Below are positions 43,024 through 52,449 of a stretch of 64,000 nt of DNA, in pieces. The position numbers were made by a program, and so were the translations under genes. The stretch is from Methylotuvimicrobium sp018830325. Its GTDB lineage: Bacteria > Pseudomonadota > Gammaproteobacteria > Methylococcales > Methylomonadaceae. The notes under the pieces were generated by a model, which was not told the origin of the DNA, ran no database searches, and saw only the letters and a program-made list of their open reading frames with translations. The stretch lies in the NCBI RefSeq assembly GCF_044788715.1, contig NZ_CP173170.1:3348001-3412000 (forward strand), written 5' to 3'. How positions within the stretch are numbered: the stretch's first letter is position 1; every line of letters starts with the position of its first letter.

Positions 43024-44670
43024 ATGACAAATGATTCCGGCAAACAAGAAAACTATGAAGCAGGACAATGGTGCAAGTCGATCGGTTTGGCTTTGTCCGG
43101 CGGTGGTTACCGTGCGGCGGCTTTTCATTTGGGAGCCTTGGATTATCTCGAGCATATCGGCTTACAAGATAAGATTTGTAAAATTTCAACAGTGTCGGGC
43201 GGGACGTTTACAGGAGTCAAATATGCATTGTCTCAGGTCGAAGGACAAACCTTTCCTGAATTTTTTAGTGAGTATTACTATTTTTTAAACAATACCGATT
43301 TGCTGCGGCTCGGTCTGGAAAAATTGGCCGAAAACCGGTTCGGCGGGAAAGTAGAGCGCAAGGATATGATCACAGCGATGGCTCAGGTCTATGCCGAAAC
43401 GTTTTTGCAAAAAGCCGACGGAGCTCCTTATTTATTTGGAGATATTCTAAACAGCAATATCGCATTAGGCGATACTGTTTTCAATGCAACCGAATTCCGT
43501 CACGGCCTGGCCTTCCGTTTTCAGCGTCGAACCAATCCGAAAGCCTTTATCGGCAATTACAAAATCAGAATCAACAAAAATGATGCAGCGAAAATTCGCA
43601 TGGCCGATATCGTCGCGGCATCGTCCTGTTTTCCAGGCGGCTTCGAGCCGATGGCCTTTCCGGACGATTTCGTCTGGCCGGACGGGCATGTTCCCGAGAC
43701 ATTGCGACAACAGTTTGTAAATGGTCCGATTGCATTAATGGATGGCGGCATTTACGACAATCAAGGGCTTCAAAGCTTGTTATTGGCGGATGTTCGCAAC
43801 AGCTTTGACAACGAAGATTTGTCGATGTTTATTATTTCGGATGTCGATCAACAAAGTGCCGATCTTTATCGGTATCCGAAAAGGGAAAAAAATCGGAAAG
43901 GCCTTACCTTGAATACATTGGCTGGTTTAAGCATCGTCTTTATTGTCTTGTTGACGATTAGTTTGTCGATGTTGTTAATCAATCTTTTTGTGCAAGGTTT
44001 TAGTTGGTATAACTTTTTTCTATTTGTGCTGCCGGCAGGCTTGGTTGCGGTTGCAACCTATGCCTTGCTTTGGCTGAGGGGGCGGATTGCGGACGAATTG
44101 GACAAAATTCCCATGGTTGGGCGTGCCGCATGGAAAGATATCAAACATCTCAGCGTCGACGAGATCGAGGATATGATCAGTCTGAGAATCGGATCGCTAT
44201 TTGCGATGGCCGGCTCGGTCTTTATGAAACGGTTGCGAGGTCTCGTTTACGGGTTGGTATATGGCGATTTTAGAGCGCCGATCAATAAGATTCTCGATGA
44301 AATGTATGGTCTTCGCCGCATTTCGAACTTGATCGATCATCTTAAAACCGGTCGGAAATTTAACGAGGAGTTACTTAGAGCCGGTGTGTCTGAGCCTAGT
44401 GCCGAGCTTCAGCGAATTACCGATATTGCGGCCAATATGAAAACGACCTTATGGTTCGATAAGCCGGATCAATTGCAATCATTGGTCGCATCAGGACAAG
44501 CGACACTGTGTTATAACTTAATGAAGTTTATCGTGCGCAATTTTGGAGAGGATCCCGAGCAATTTCCAGATGATGCGCGAGTGTTTTGGGAACGCTTAAA
44601 TGAGGATTGGCAGACGTTCAACGAAACGCCATTATTATTGGTGGAGAAGCGGCTCGATGAGGCTTTGTAG
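43024..44670 (+). CDS. Patatin-like phospholipase with C-terminal membrane region
   Basis: 548 residues. Patatin features: oxyanion loop IGLALSGGGYRAAAFHLGAL (about 20-39), nucleophile in ISTVSGGTF (Ser58; the usual leading Gly of GxSxG is Thr here), and the catalytic Asp in ALMDGGIYDNQG. After about residue 295 come two hydrophobic helices (LAGLSIVFIVLLTISLSMLL and FFLFVLPAGLVAVATYALLW), then a soluble tail. A GGGGAAG ribosome-binding site precedes the ATG. It is a probable membrane-bound lipid hydrolase; some patatins act in anti-phage systems, but no partner gene is adjacent. Confidence 0.85.
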   Translation: MTNDSGKQENYEAGQWCKSIGLALSGGGYRAAAFHLGALDYLEHIGLQDKICKISTVSGGTFTGVKYALSQVEGQTFPEFFSEYYYFLNNTDLLRLGLEKLAENRFGGKVERKDMITAMAQVYAETFLQKADGAPYLFGDILNSNIALGDTVFNATEFRHGLAFRFQRRTNPKAFIGNYKIRINKNDAAKIRMADIVAASSCFPGGFEPMAFPDDFVWPDGHVPETLRQQFVNGPIALMDGGIYDNQGLQSLLLADVRNSFDNEDLSMFIISDVDQQSADLYRYPKREKNRKGLTLNTLAGLSIVFIVLLTISLSMLLINLFVQGFSWYNFFLFVLPAGLVAVATYALLWLRGRIADELDKIPMVGRAAWKDIKHLSVDEIEDMISLRIGSLFAMAGSVFMKRLRGLVYGLVYGDFRAPINKILDEMYGLRRISNLIDHLKTGRKFNEELLRAGVSEPSAELQRITDIAANMKTTLWFDKPDQLQSLVASGQATLCYNLMKFIVRNFGEDPEQFPDDARVFWERLNEDWQTFNETPLLLVEKRLDEAL

Positions 44671-44972
44671 TTTTTATCCTAACGATCATGAAGGTCTGGC
44701 CATCGCCCAGGCAAATGAAAATGCGAGGCGTGGCGGCCGACTGGTTACTTCCTATGCTCTTCGCAATTCCAATGAAGTGTACCTTCGGCACCAGTCCTTT
44801 ACCCGCCGCTAAGAGAATATGTAAACCGTCTTTTTAGAACAACTGAAGTAGGACTTTAGCCCATAAAAATGTGCGGCCTTTCAAGCAACTCTCAGCCCTC
44901 ATTACTCTTGTACTTTTTCAGCTCACTCATGGACAGTAATTACGCTGATAATCCATCGCCCCAATATTTTCG
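44671..44972. other. Gene-free gap with a repeat
   Basis: Contains CATGAAGG...CTGGCCATCGCCCAGGCAAATGAAA (about 44686-44720), a sequence echoed at about 55378-55417. A short frame that could be drawn through it is repeat-derived. Confidence 0.55.
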
Positions 44973-45983
44973 TCAAGACGCTCTTTTACGGCTAAAGGGG
45001 AAAAGCATGACAACACAGCTGGCCATTAACCAGAACGCAGCCGGCAAGGGTATAGGAGCGGTAAAAACAATATTATTCAGCAATGGGTCGTCGCCACCAA
45101 ATGAATAACCTTCCGGCAGAAAAATACGGAGTTTTGCAGTATTTGAAAAGTCAACAGCGCCAGCGGAACTTAACACGGAAATATCAGTGGTCACGTCGGC
45201 ATCGTTATTCTCGGCGTCCGGTTCCGGGCCGACGCTTCCGGCCACCACTGCGGATATGAGTAAAGAGTCGCCAATTTCCAACGGAAAAGTCAACCTGAGT
45301 ACAGCGCTAAGATTATTTAGCTCGGCCGCCAAAATATTTGCGGATGATCCTTGGTAATCCTCTCTCTGACCACCTCCCAACGGGGAAACGGAGCTACCAA
45401 AAATTGTTTCAACCGGATTACTGACATCCTGTAAAACAGAAGAAATGAAGCTCAGGTTGGATTGAAAGATGCTTCCGGCCAAGGGTAAAACAGGATTGAA
45501 TGTGGTTGCGGCCAAATCACTAAACAGCAACAGCGTCGGCGATCCATTATTGATTACAAAAGAGCCATGCACATCCAACTCAACGGTAATGTCTACGGTG
45601 GTAGGCGAAATAGGATTTACCGGCTCAACCAGAAATGTATCTAAAGTAAGGATTCCTGTAGCTCCTGCACCTTCAACATCGTTTAACGTAGGATAAACAA
45701 AATCTTGATCCAGTGCATATTCAGCATATCCGTAAATCTCGCCACGCATAGTATCGACTTGAACGCTGGTAACAGTGTTTAACGCGGTAGCTGCCGAAAA
45801 GACCGAATTCCGAGTTGGGTTAAAGTCGATAACGACTCCGTCTTCCACACTAACTGTTTCATCACCGCCTTGAGGAGTCACTGGCGAACGGGTAGCAGAT
45901 CCTGCTGCAAAAACGTTAGTCGTAAATAAAGCGACGCAAAACAACGTCAATGATGTGGCCTTAGGTGATTTGATAGAAGGCAT
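44973..45983 (-). CDS. Exported protein with PEP-CTERM/VPLPA-like sorting tail
   Basis: 336 residues: a signal peptide (TSLTLFCVALFTTNVFA), a Ser/Thr/Asn-rich beta-type body, and a C-terminal signal IPLPAAFWLMASCVVMLFPF followed by SRKRAS. The tail has the three parts of a PEP-CTERM-class (VPLPA subtype) signal: a Pro-rich motif, a hydrophobic helix and a basic end. Such proteins are processed by an exosortase and appear in the envelope or extracellular matrix. Body function unknown. The exosortase is not in this window. Confidence 0.75.
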   Translation of the reverse strand: MPSIKSPKATSLTLFCVALFTTNVFAAGSATRSPVTPQGGDETVSVEDGVVIDFNPTRNSVFSAATALNTVTSVQVDTMRGEIYGYAEYALDQDFVYPTLNDVEGAGATGILTLDTFLVEPVNPISPTTVDITVELDVHGSFVINNGSPTLLLFSDLAATTFNPVLPLAGSIFQSNLSFISSVLQDVSNPVETIFGSSVSPLGGGQREDYQGSSANILAAELNNLSAVLRLTFPLEIGDSLLISAVVAGSVGPEPDAENNDADVTTDISVLSSAGAVDFSNTAKLRIFLPEGYSFGGDDPLLNNIVFTAPIPLPAAFWLMASCVVMLFPFSRKRAS

Positions 45984-46224
45984 TTTGACTCCGCGATGTC
46001 AGTAAAATACAGAATGGCAAGGAAATTCAACAGCCTTTTCCTAATTATTTTAGAGGTCAATTTATACTCTAGCCTGTTCTGTTTATCAATACTGTTGACC
46101 GTTTACCGAGATGCCTGGAGATTTAGGTTCAACTATCGTGGGATTTTTAGGTTTAAATATGCATTTGAGACTTTATTTATAACCTGCTATACCGATAGCG
46201 CACATCCTTGTGCTATTCCCTTTC
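45984..46224. other. Gap without a recognised gene
   Basis: AT-rich 240 bases upstream of the PEP-CTERM-like gene (likely its promoter) and downstream of the curlin-like gene. No repeat or reading frame of interest seen. Confidence 0.4.
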
Positions 46225-46515
46225 TTAGCGAATGTCGACCGAACCGGTGTTCGCGACCGAGTTGCGCCCTATCGCTTGCGTGTTGGTTAGCGTGTTTTTC
46301 GAGGCATTGATGACCGTGGACTTTTGGATTCTGGAACCGACCACGTTGATCGAGCCGGTGCTGGCGGCGCTGTTGCGGCCGATCGCCTGAGTATTGGTCA
46401 AAGTGTTTTTTGACGCGTTGATCAATGTGGATTTTTCGATTTTCGAGCCTTCGGCCATGGCTGTGCCGGCAACGACTGACATTAAAACGACTGCTGCAAT
46501 AGATACTGTTTTCAT
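46225..46515 (-). CDS. Small exported protein with two curlin-like repeats
   Basis: 96 residues: a signal peptide (VSIAAVVLMSVVAGTAMA) followed by two almost identical 37-residue repeats, each beginning GS(K/R)I(E/Q)KST and containing INASKNTLTNTQAIGRNS then TGS. The Asn/Gln/Gly spacing in NTQAIGRNS recalls curlin repeats (Q-x-x-G-x-N). With only two units it is shorter than CsgA. No csgEF or CsgB-like gene is adjacent. The DNA of the two repeats is also very similar, so the duplication is recent. A secreted fibre or matrix role is inferred. Confidence 0.7.
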   Translation of the reverse strand: MKTVSIAAVVLMSVVAGTAMAEGSKIEKSTLINASKNTLTNTQAIGRNSAASTGSINVVGSRIQKSTVINASKNTLTNTQAIGRNSVANTGSVDIR

Positions 46516-46910
46516 GGTGGTTTCCCCTTGGTTTTTGTTGGTATGCTTCGTTCAAGCGTTTCGTTGAACTTGGGTACAGTATCCCGATTTCCGGAAGAAA
46601 AGGCGGTGATCGAATCACGCCGTTTGTGTGATTTATTCACCGGCGGCGAATGGTGAGGGCATCGTTTGTTGAATCCGCTAATCGTCCGGATGTCCCTGCG
46701 CTTGCCTTCGGTAACTTGGAGGGGCAACGCTGCCTCAGCGCATGGCGCATGACTGAAGCGCTGTTGCACAATCGCCGACAAACCACCGATGCCCCGACTC
46801 ATATCGACCGACTCGACCGCCAGGCAATTGTTAGTGTCCAGTAACAGCAGCAGACCGACGATGGCAAACTATCGTTGTTCATAACGCCCTCCGTTCGCGT
46901 GTTTAATGAG
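46516..46910 (-). pseudogene. Decayed small exported-protein gene
   Basis: A frame with a hydrophobic leader (FAIVGLLLLLDTNNCLAVES) continues VDMSRGIGGLSAIVQQRFSH, but is cut off from the only start (46884 region, MNNDS or ATG-AAC) by a stop (TAG) four codons in and a shifted frame. No intact gene can be drawn. It lies just upstream of the curlin-like gene and may be the relic of another envelope protein. Confidence 0.4.
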
Positions 46911-47490
46911 TAATGACCGGTGTCGGAAACGGCACGAAATCGATGACGACCAACGCTCCGTCGTCGATTTTGCAACAGGTGTAAGGTCGCCACAAGGCAT
47001 GGACGTTATCACCCGTCTTCCACACTCGGCCGCATCCCTAGCCTCCACTGCCATTAAGTTAAGGATTTTTCCGTTCGCCCTGAGCCTGTCGAAGGGTGAA
47101 TGGAAAAGCCTGGGTCGATAAGTTAAGCCGTCCATGGTTCGACAGGCTCACCACGAACGGCTTAACTTAATGGCAGTGATCCCTAGCCTCGGAGGCCAGT
47201 GTATCGTTCTCGCCGAACACCAAACATTGCTCCGTTTTCGAGCAGGTGGGTTGCCACCAACCCTCTTCGTTGCTGTTTTCGATCAGACTGCCCGGCAACC
47301 AGGTCAGCTTATTGTCTTCGATGAAAACCGACTCGACCAAAATGCTCCGGTAAACATGCGGCTGACCGTTACGGGTGATTATATCGCCGACCCGTTGTGC
47401 AACGACGGCAGTGGCTTTCGGCTGCGAATGCTGGATGGTCCAGTCGGTTCGCGGATAAACATGACCCCATCGTAGTAGGCTATGCGGCGG
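46899..47490 (-). pseudogene. Decayed gene interrupted by a MITE
   Basis: The upstream part (about 47490-47190) reads AVVAQRVGDIITRNGQPHVY, SILVESVFIEDNKLTWLPGS and GWWQPTCSKTEQCLVFGEND; the downstream part (about 47020-46899) reads GRVWKTGDNVHALWRPYTCC and ALVVIDFVPFPTPVITH before a stop. A MITE (47046-47178) and a further frameshift lie between them. I do not recognise the family. The hydrophilic, Trp/Cys-containing sequence may be an exported protein. Confidence 0.45.
47046..47178. mobile_element. 133-bp MITE flanked by 12-bp direct repeats
   Basis: Ends CACTGCCATTAAGTTAAG (47046-47063) and its complement (47161-47178) are perfect. ATCCCTAGCCTC occurs directly on both sides (47034-47045 and 47179-47190), longer than the 8-bp duplications of the other MITE families here. 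The interior includes a GTTCGCCCTGAGCCTGTCGA-type repeat in both orientations. Confidence 0.82.
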
Positions 47491-47523
47491 TTCGGTGGCT
47501 TGCTTGTCAGGACGCCGTGAACC

Positions 47524-47640
47524 CAGCACCTAAATTCCATAGGTCATTGGCAATGATTCAAAATCATGGCTTATTTAGGTGCTGGATGAATTATCCAAGT
47601 TACTTAACTCTATCCAATGGGCTATGGAATTTAGGTGCTG
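47524..47640. repeat. CAGCACCTAAATT inverted-repeat element
   Basis: Left arm CAGCACCTAAATTCCATAG (47524-47542) and right arm, its complement, at 47622-47640. A related two-unit copy is at about 55468-55585. No gene. Confidence 0.8.
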
Positions 47641-48171
47641 AGCCTTAGAAATGAATACCCGACACCAAACAGCATACTCAAGTCGAATAGTTAAAACCCG
47701 GTTAAAAATAAACATCTTTAAATTGAAAGGATTCTGAAAGGTAGTATCGATACAATACCTTCTAAGCCAAACTACCGGTCCTCATTAGATCCGATTAGCG
47801 CATTTAGATGCGATTGGTTTGAACCAAACAAAATGTGTTTGTAACGATTCGGTTTTTTGCTGGACTGAACCTGACAAGTCTAGTTTATTGATTTAACAAA
47901 AAGCGAGTCACTGACCCATAAGTTCTTTTTCACAGTATCGACCTTTAAGAATTTAAGTGACCGGTGACCCTAGCCTTGGAATCTCTAAGAGCATGGACTC
48001 TCTGCTCTTTGCTTCGAACAAAACGAGACGAAAAGCAGTAAAGAGAAGATAAGGACTTTCTGTCTTGCCATTGTTAAGCCGATAAATCAATAAGCTATAG
48101 CATCCGGATTAAACAGCTCGAAGCGTTACAATCTTCAACTACAGTCAATTGCATACAGCAAGGCGGAAACT
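47641..48171. other. Gene-free gap upstream of carbonic anhydrase
   Basis: About 530 bases without a supportable gene or repeat. It contains a weak palindrome (GGTAGTATCGATACAATACC, about 47741-47760). The carbonic anhydrase promoter is probably near the right end. Confidence 0.5.
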
Positions 48172-48822
48172 ATGAAATCATTCGAAAAGCTGTTAATGGA
48201 AAACAAAAAATGGGCTTCTGACAAGCAAAAGATAGATCCCAATTTTTTTAAACATCTTGCAAATGAGCAAAAACCCGATTTCCTTTGGATAGGCTGTTCG
48301 GATAGCCGTGTTCCAGCGGAACTCATTGTGAATGCCGAACCCGGCGAAATGTTCATTCATCGCAACATTGCCAATCAAATGGTGGCAACAGACTTCAACT
48401 GCTTAAGCGTCTTGCAATATGCGGTAGCCGTGCTAAAAGTCAAACACATTATCGTTTGCGGTCATTACAACTGCGGAGGAGTGAAAGCCGCTCTCAATAA
48501 TCAAAGCACCGACTTAGTATTGACTAATAAATGGTTAATGCATATCAAAAATGTTTACCGACTCCATCAAAAAGAGGTCAATGCGCTAGCAACCGAACAA
48601 GAGCGTATCGATCGATTGGTTGAATTAAATGTTATCGAACAGGTTAAAACACTGGCTTACACCTCCATTATTCAACAAGCCTGGCACGAAGAGAATCGTC
48701 CAATTATCCATGGCTGGGTCTACGGCCTTTCCGACGGCTTGTTGAAAACATTAATTTCTATGGAACCCGGACAAGAAATCGAACCAATATTCAAATATGA
48801 TTATACTGAAGCGGCGGCTTAA
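48172..48822 (+). CDS. can: Beta-class carbonic anhydrase
   Basis: 216 residues. Zinc ligands and catalytic dyad are in place: C42, D44 and R46 in WIGCSDSRVPAE, H98 and C101 in IIVCGHYNCGG. Other conserved parts are RNIANQM, VLQYAV and the C-terminal HGWVYGLSDG. It interconverts CO2 and bicarbonate. An AGGCGGAA ribosome-binding site precedes the ATG. A universal stress protein gene and a SulP transporter follow on the same strand, so the three may form a bicarbonate uptake and CO2/HCO3- balance module. Confidence 0.94.
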   Translation: MKSFEKLLMENKKWASDKQKIDPNFFKHLANEQKPDFLWIGCSDSRVPAELIVNAEPGEMFIHRNIANQMVATDFNCLSVLQYAVAVLKVKHIIVCGHYNCGGVKAALNNQSTDLVLTNKWLMHIKNVYRLHQKEVNALATEQERIDRLVELNVIEQVKTLAYTSIIQQAWHEENRPIIHGWVYGLSDGLLKTLISMEPGQEIEPIFKYDYTEAAA

Positions 48823-49045
48823 ATCGGACAATGCCTTTCTAAATACACTGGCCTGATGACGGCGCTAAACGAAACAAATCAAGCCGCTCGATCTAAGCTG
48901 CAGGTCCGACAATCCGGTCGAGAAATTCGGCAAGCGGACGGCGATTGCCCATACTTTACCGGTACAAGAACGAGGCAAAATCATTTTGAGTTTTTCCTCA
49001 GTTCAAATCAGCCAACCATCCGAATTATGCAAGAGCGAGAATTTC

Positions 49046-49939
49046 ATGAACAATAGATTAAACCAATGCAACATCATCGTCCCCGTCGATTTCTCAGGCT
49101 ATTGCCGGCGAGCATTTCCGGTCGCTCAGGAAATCGCACGGCTGTTCGACGGAAAGATTACGCCTTTCCATGCTTACGATTTGTATTCGGACCTGGATGG
49201 TTTCCATTATTTGAATGGAGACATGCGTTTACATGGCGAGCCCTTGTCCATCCAAAAAGAGTTGAGAGCCGCATTGACATCCTTTACCGGGGACAGCGTC
49301 GACCAAGCTTATTTGGCGGATTGCCTTGTCGAAGAAGATAATGATGCTCCTGACGCCATCGTCAAGGCATCGGGCCAATTTGATCTGGTGGTCATGAGCA
49401 GCCATGGTAGAAAAGGATTCTCTCGCATACTCTTAGGATCGGTAGCCGAAAAAGTATTACGCTTGACCCATCGTCCGGTAGTTATCGTCGAGGACGAAGC
49501 CGACTTAAGCCCGATTCGAAAAATCCTAGTCACCACGGACTTTTCTCAAAGCTCTTACGCCGCTTTTCCTTATGCTCAGGAAGTCGCACTCGCTGCCGGC
49601 GCCGAAGTACATTTGTTTCACTCGATAGCGAACGAACATCTCAATGCGGAGCAAATCGAAAACATCCGGTCCGAATGTCTGGAGAAATTACAAGATGCCG
49701 TCGAACGGTACATGCCGGCAATTGGCGACAAAGTAAACTGTATCGCCGTGCACGGTTCCGACTCGGCGCATCATGCAATTCGCAAGCATCTCACTGGGCA
49801 ACATTATGACTTACTAATCATGGCGACAGTGGGAAAGACCGGCCTAAGTCACCTGTTAGGGATGGGTAGCACAACAGCCACACTGGTCAGAGCGGTAAAA
49901 ACCACCATCATGGCGGTTAAACCCGACATCCAAGCTTGA
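49046..49939 (+). CDS. Tandem universal stress protein (UspA x2)
   Basis: About 297 residues from the ATG at 49046 (MNNRLNQCNIIVPVDFSGYC); the ATP-loop-like pattern appears at each domain end: VVMSSHGRKGFSRILLGSVAEKVLR (domain 1) and LIMATVGKTGLSHLLGMGST (domain 2). Domain 2 starts RKILVTTDFSQSSYAAFPYA. Frame upstream of 49046 is rejected because the Usp start is here. Located between carbonic anhydrase and SulP, a gene neighbourhood seen with SulP-type bicarbonate transport; a regulatory role is inferred. Confidence 0.88.
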   Translation: MNNRLNQCNIIVPVDFSGYCRRAFPVAQEIARLFDGKITPFHAYDLYSDLDGFHYLNGDMRLHGEPLSIQKELRAALTSFTGDSVDQAYLADCLVEEDNDAPDAIVKASGQFDLVVMSSHGRKGFSRILLGSVAEKVLRLTHRPVVIVEDEADLSPIRKILVTTDFSQSSYAAFPYAQEVALAAGAEVHLFHSIANEHLNAEQIENIRSECLEKLQDAVERYMPAIGDKVNCIAVHGSDSAHHAIRKHLTGQHYDLLIMATVGKTGLSHLLGMGSTTATLVRAVKTTIMAVKPDIQA

Positions 49940-50011
49940 CCAGACACGATCGACCGTTATGGTCATTCGTCATAAGCGACTCACCAACCCGATTTAAGGA
50001 ATCCAGCTAAT

Positions 50012-51589
50012 ATGATTCATAAACATATCGATTATTACATAAAGCATTTACATCATGACATTCCGTCCGGAATCGTCGTTTTTTTGGTGGCCTTGCCGCT
50101 CTGCTTAGGAGTCGCACTGGCTTCAGGCGCGCCCTTGTTTTCCGGCCTGATCGCAGGCATGGTCGGCGGTTTAGTGGTAGCCTGGCTAAGCGGTTCTCAG
50201 CTCAGCGTCTCCGGACCCGCTGCCGGCCTGACGGTGATCGTCTTCAACGCCATCGAAACCCTCGGGAGTTTTTCGGGCTTTTTGACCGCAGTCGTATTGG
50301 CCGGAGTCATTCAATTGATTTTGGGATTCTTGAGAGCCGGCGTTATCGGCGCCTATTTTCCGTCATCGGTTATCAAAGGCATGCTCGCGGCAATCGGTTT
50401 GATTCTGATTATGAAACAGATCCCCCATGCCATCGGCTACGATGCCAGTTTCGAAGGCGATGAAAGCTATATGCAGGAGACCGCGTTATCGACAGTCGAG
50501 CAGTTGGCCGAAGCGGTAAGTTCGATTTCGCCGGGCGCAACTATCGTCAGTGTCGTTGCCTTGTTGTTATTAGTCCTTTGGGAAAGCAATTTCATCAAAC
50601 GTATCGCCTTCCTGAGATTGGTTCCGGGCGCCTTGTTGGCCGTTATTTGGGGTGTCGCCTATAACGCGGTCACCATGCGTGTGGCACCGGAATGGGCCAT
50701 CGGCAGCAAACATTTGGTCTCGCTGCCGGTCACGGAAAGTCCAAAGGACTTTTTGCAATTGTTCAGCTTTCCCGATTTCAGTTTTCTAGCCAATCCTCAA
50801 ATCTATACGGTCGCGTTCACGCTGGCCGTCATCGCCAGTTTGGAAACGCTGTTGAGCCTTGAAGCGGCCGACAAGATGGACCCATACAAACGCGTCGCAC
50901 CGACCAATCGCGAATTAAAAGCGCAAGGGGTCGGCAACATGCTCAGCGGTTTGATCGGTGGCATTCCAATCACCGCGGTCATCGTACGCAGCGCGGCGAA
51001 CATCAACGCCGGCGGCCAAACCAGAGTATCCTCATTCGTGCATGGCTTGGCATTGCTAGTCAGCGTGATGTTCTTTGCCAAATTTTTGAACGACATTCCG
51101 CTATCATGCCTGGCTGCGATATTGTTACAGACCGGCTATAAACTCGCGAAACCGAAGCTGTTTATCGAGTTTTTCCACAAAGGCTGGAATCAATTGATAC
51201 CGTTCGTGATCACGATCGTTGCAATTTTATTGACCGATCTGTTGAAAGGTATCACAATCGGCATCGTCATCGGCTTGTATTATGTAATACGTGCAAACTA
51301 TCATGCCTCGATTTCGATGACTCGATCCGAAGACCGCTATGTCTTGACGATGAACAAGGACGTGAGTTTTTTGAACCGCGCCTTGCTCAGAAAGTTTTTC
51401 AATCAAATCGAAGAAAATTGCACTCTCGTGATCGACGGTTCAAAAGCCCAATTCATCGATTACGATATTTTGGAAACGATTCACGACTTCATGTTGAGCG
51501 CCCAAGACAACAATATCATTGTCGAAACGATCGATCTCGAAGGCAAAGAAAAAATCAAAACTTTACCCGACTCTCGGGCAGCAACATAA
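50012..51589 (+). CDS. SulP-family anion (probable bicarbonate) transporter
   Basis: 525 residues. SulP features: DIPSGIVVFLVALPLCLGVALASG, GLIAGMVGG, SGPAAGLTVIV, a long hydrophobic core of about 10-12 helices, and a C-terminal STAS-like region (TLVIDGSKAQFIDYDILETI). SulP members carry sulphate, bicarbonate or other anions. Adjacent carbonic anhydrase favours bicarbonate here. RBS AAGGAA; a clear terminator follows. Confidence 0.88.
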   Translation: MIHKHIDYYIKHLHHDIPSGIVVFLVALPLCLGVALASGAPLFSGLIAGMVGGLVVAWLSGSQLSVSGPAAGLTVIVFNAIETLGSFSGFLTAVVLAGVIQLILGFLRAGVIGAYFPSSVIKGMLAAIGLILIMKQIPHAIGYDASFEGDESYMQETALSTVEQLAEAVSSISPGATIVSVVALLLLVLWESNFIKRIAFLRLVPGALLAVIWGVAYNAVTMRVAPEWAIGSKHLVSLPVTESPKDFLQLFSFPDFSFLANPQIYTVAFTLAVIASLETLLSLEAADKMDPYKRVAPTNRELKAQGVGNMLSGLIGGIPITAVIVRSAANINAGGQTRVSSFVHGLALLVSVMFFAKFLNDIPLSCLAAILLQTGYKLAKPKLFIEFFHKGWNQLIPFVITIVAILLTDLLKGITIGIVIGLYYVIRANYHASISMTRSEDRYVLTMNKDVSFLNRALLRKFFNQIEENCTLVIDGSKAQFIDYDILETIHDFMLSAQDNNIIVETIDLEGKEKIKTLPDSRAAT

Positions 51590-51601
51590 TCCAAGCCGTC
51601 G

Positions 51602-51630
51602 GGAAGCACCTCTTCGAGGTGCTTCCTTTT
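51602..51630 (+). terminator. Rho-independent terminator after the SulP gene
   Basis: Perfect hairpin GGAAGCACCT-CTTCG-AGGTGCTTCC (51602-51626) followed by TTTT, 13 bases after the stop codon. It closes the carbonic anhydrase/Usp/SulP set. Confidence 0.85.
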
Positions 51631-52449
51631 AGCATTCCTACCTCGCCGACAATCTCGATACCCGCTCAGTCCGTTCAAGCATTCGCCATTCATTCCCCGA
51701 AAGAACTCACTTCTCGCACCCAGAAATACTTAATATACTCCTCGCAGATCAACTTTCGACGTGGCTTAGAATTCGGTCATAAATAACTTCCCTAATTTTA
51801 ATACAAGGTAAGCAGGTTCGGTTGCTCGATTGACAGGTGTCGGCGGCAGGGAGCCGCCGCCAAGCCCCCATGGATGGGTTTACGGCGTCCTGTCAAGCGA
51901 GTTACCGAACCCGCTACAAAACTCATAGCTCCAGGAAGTTATTTTTACGAAGTCCTTACCTATTGGAGTACACAGAGTTAAACCGGTGCCGAATTTTGAT
52001 CTACGATTCATTCATTATATCCTTGTGACTCAGCAGTTGCCGATGAGCAAAAATCTACAAACGCCAGGGATGGCTTGAACCCAGGCGCATCAAGCTAAGC
52101 TACTAAATCGCTACCGACCTCTTCCTACGAGTCTAAACAACGAAGCCTAGAAGGAGCGCAGTGCAATCCGGGAAGCTCGGAGCCACGCCACCCCCGTATT
52201 CCGCTACGCTGCATATGGGCTACGTGCTTTAATAGCAACTTGGGAAAGAGCTAATGTAGGGCGGCCGTTTTTAGCTTGATGCTTATGTGGCGTACCCCCT
52301 CAACTTCTCAAGCTGAACGGAAAGGCAAAGTATAGACATAGTGCAACTTCTTTTTGTCAGTTAGGAGTAAGTTTCCTTTGCTATTGTCATTAGATTAAGC
52401 TGGCAATATAACTTTAGTTATTTTATATTTCAATTACTTAGGAAAATAT
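51631..52449. other. Gene-free stretch with repeats
   Basis: About 820 bases without a supportable gene. It contains CACGGCGTCC-type repeats (about 51836-51900 with GTCGGCGGCAGG...) and unannotated, probably decayed sequence up to 52330. The P-type ATPase promoter is expected in the AT-rich 52380-52440. Confidence 0.5.

Noticed and set aside
44640..44815. Short reading frame after the patatin gene
   Set aside because: It overlaps the patatin end and runs through a dispersed repeat also present near 55.4 kb.
46187..46618. Alternative long frame overlapping the curlin-like protein
   Set aside because: No signal peptide or family pattern; the 46225-46515 frame has a signal peptide and perfect repeats.
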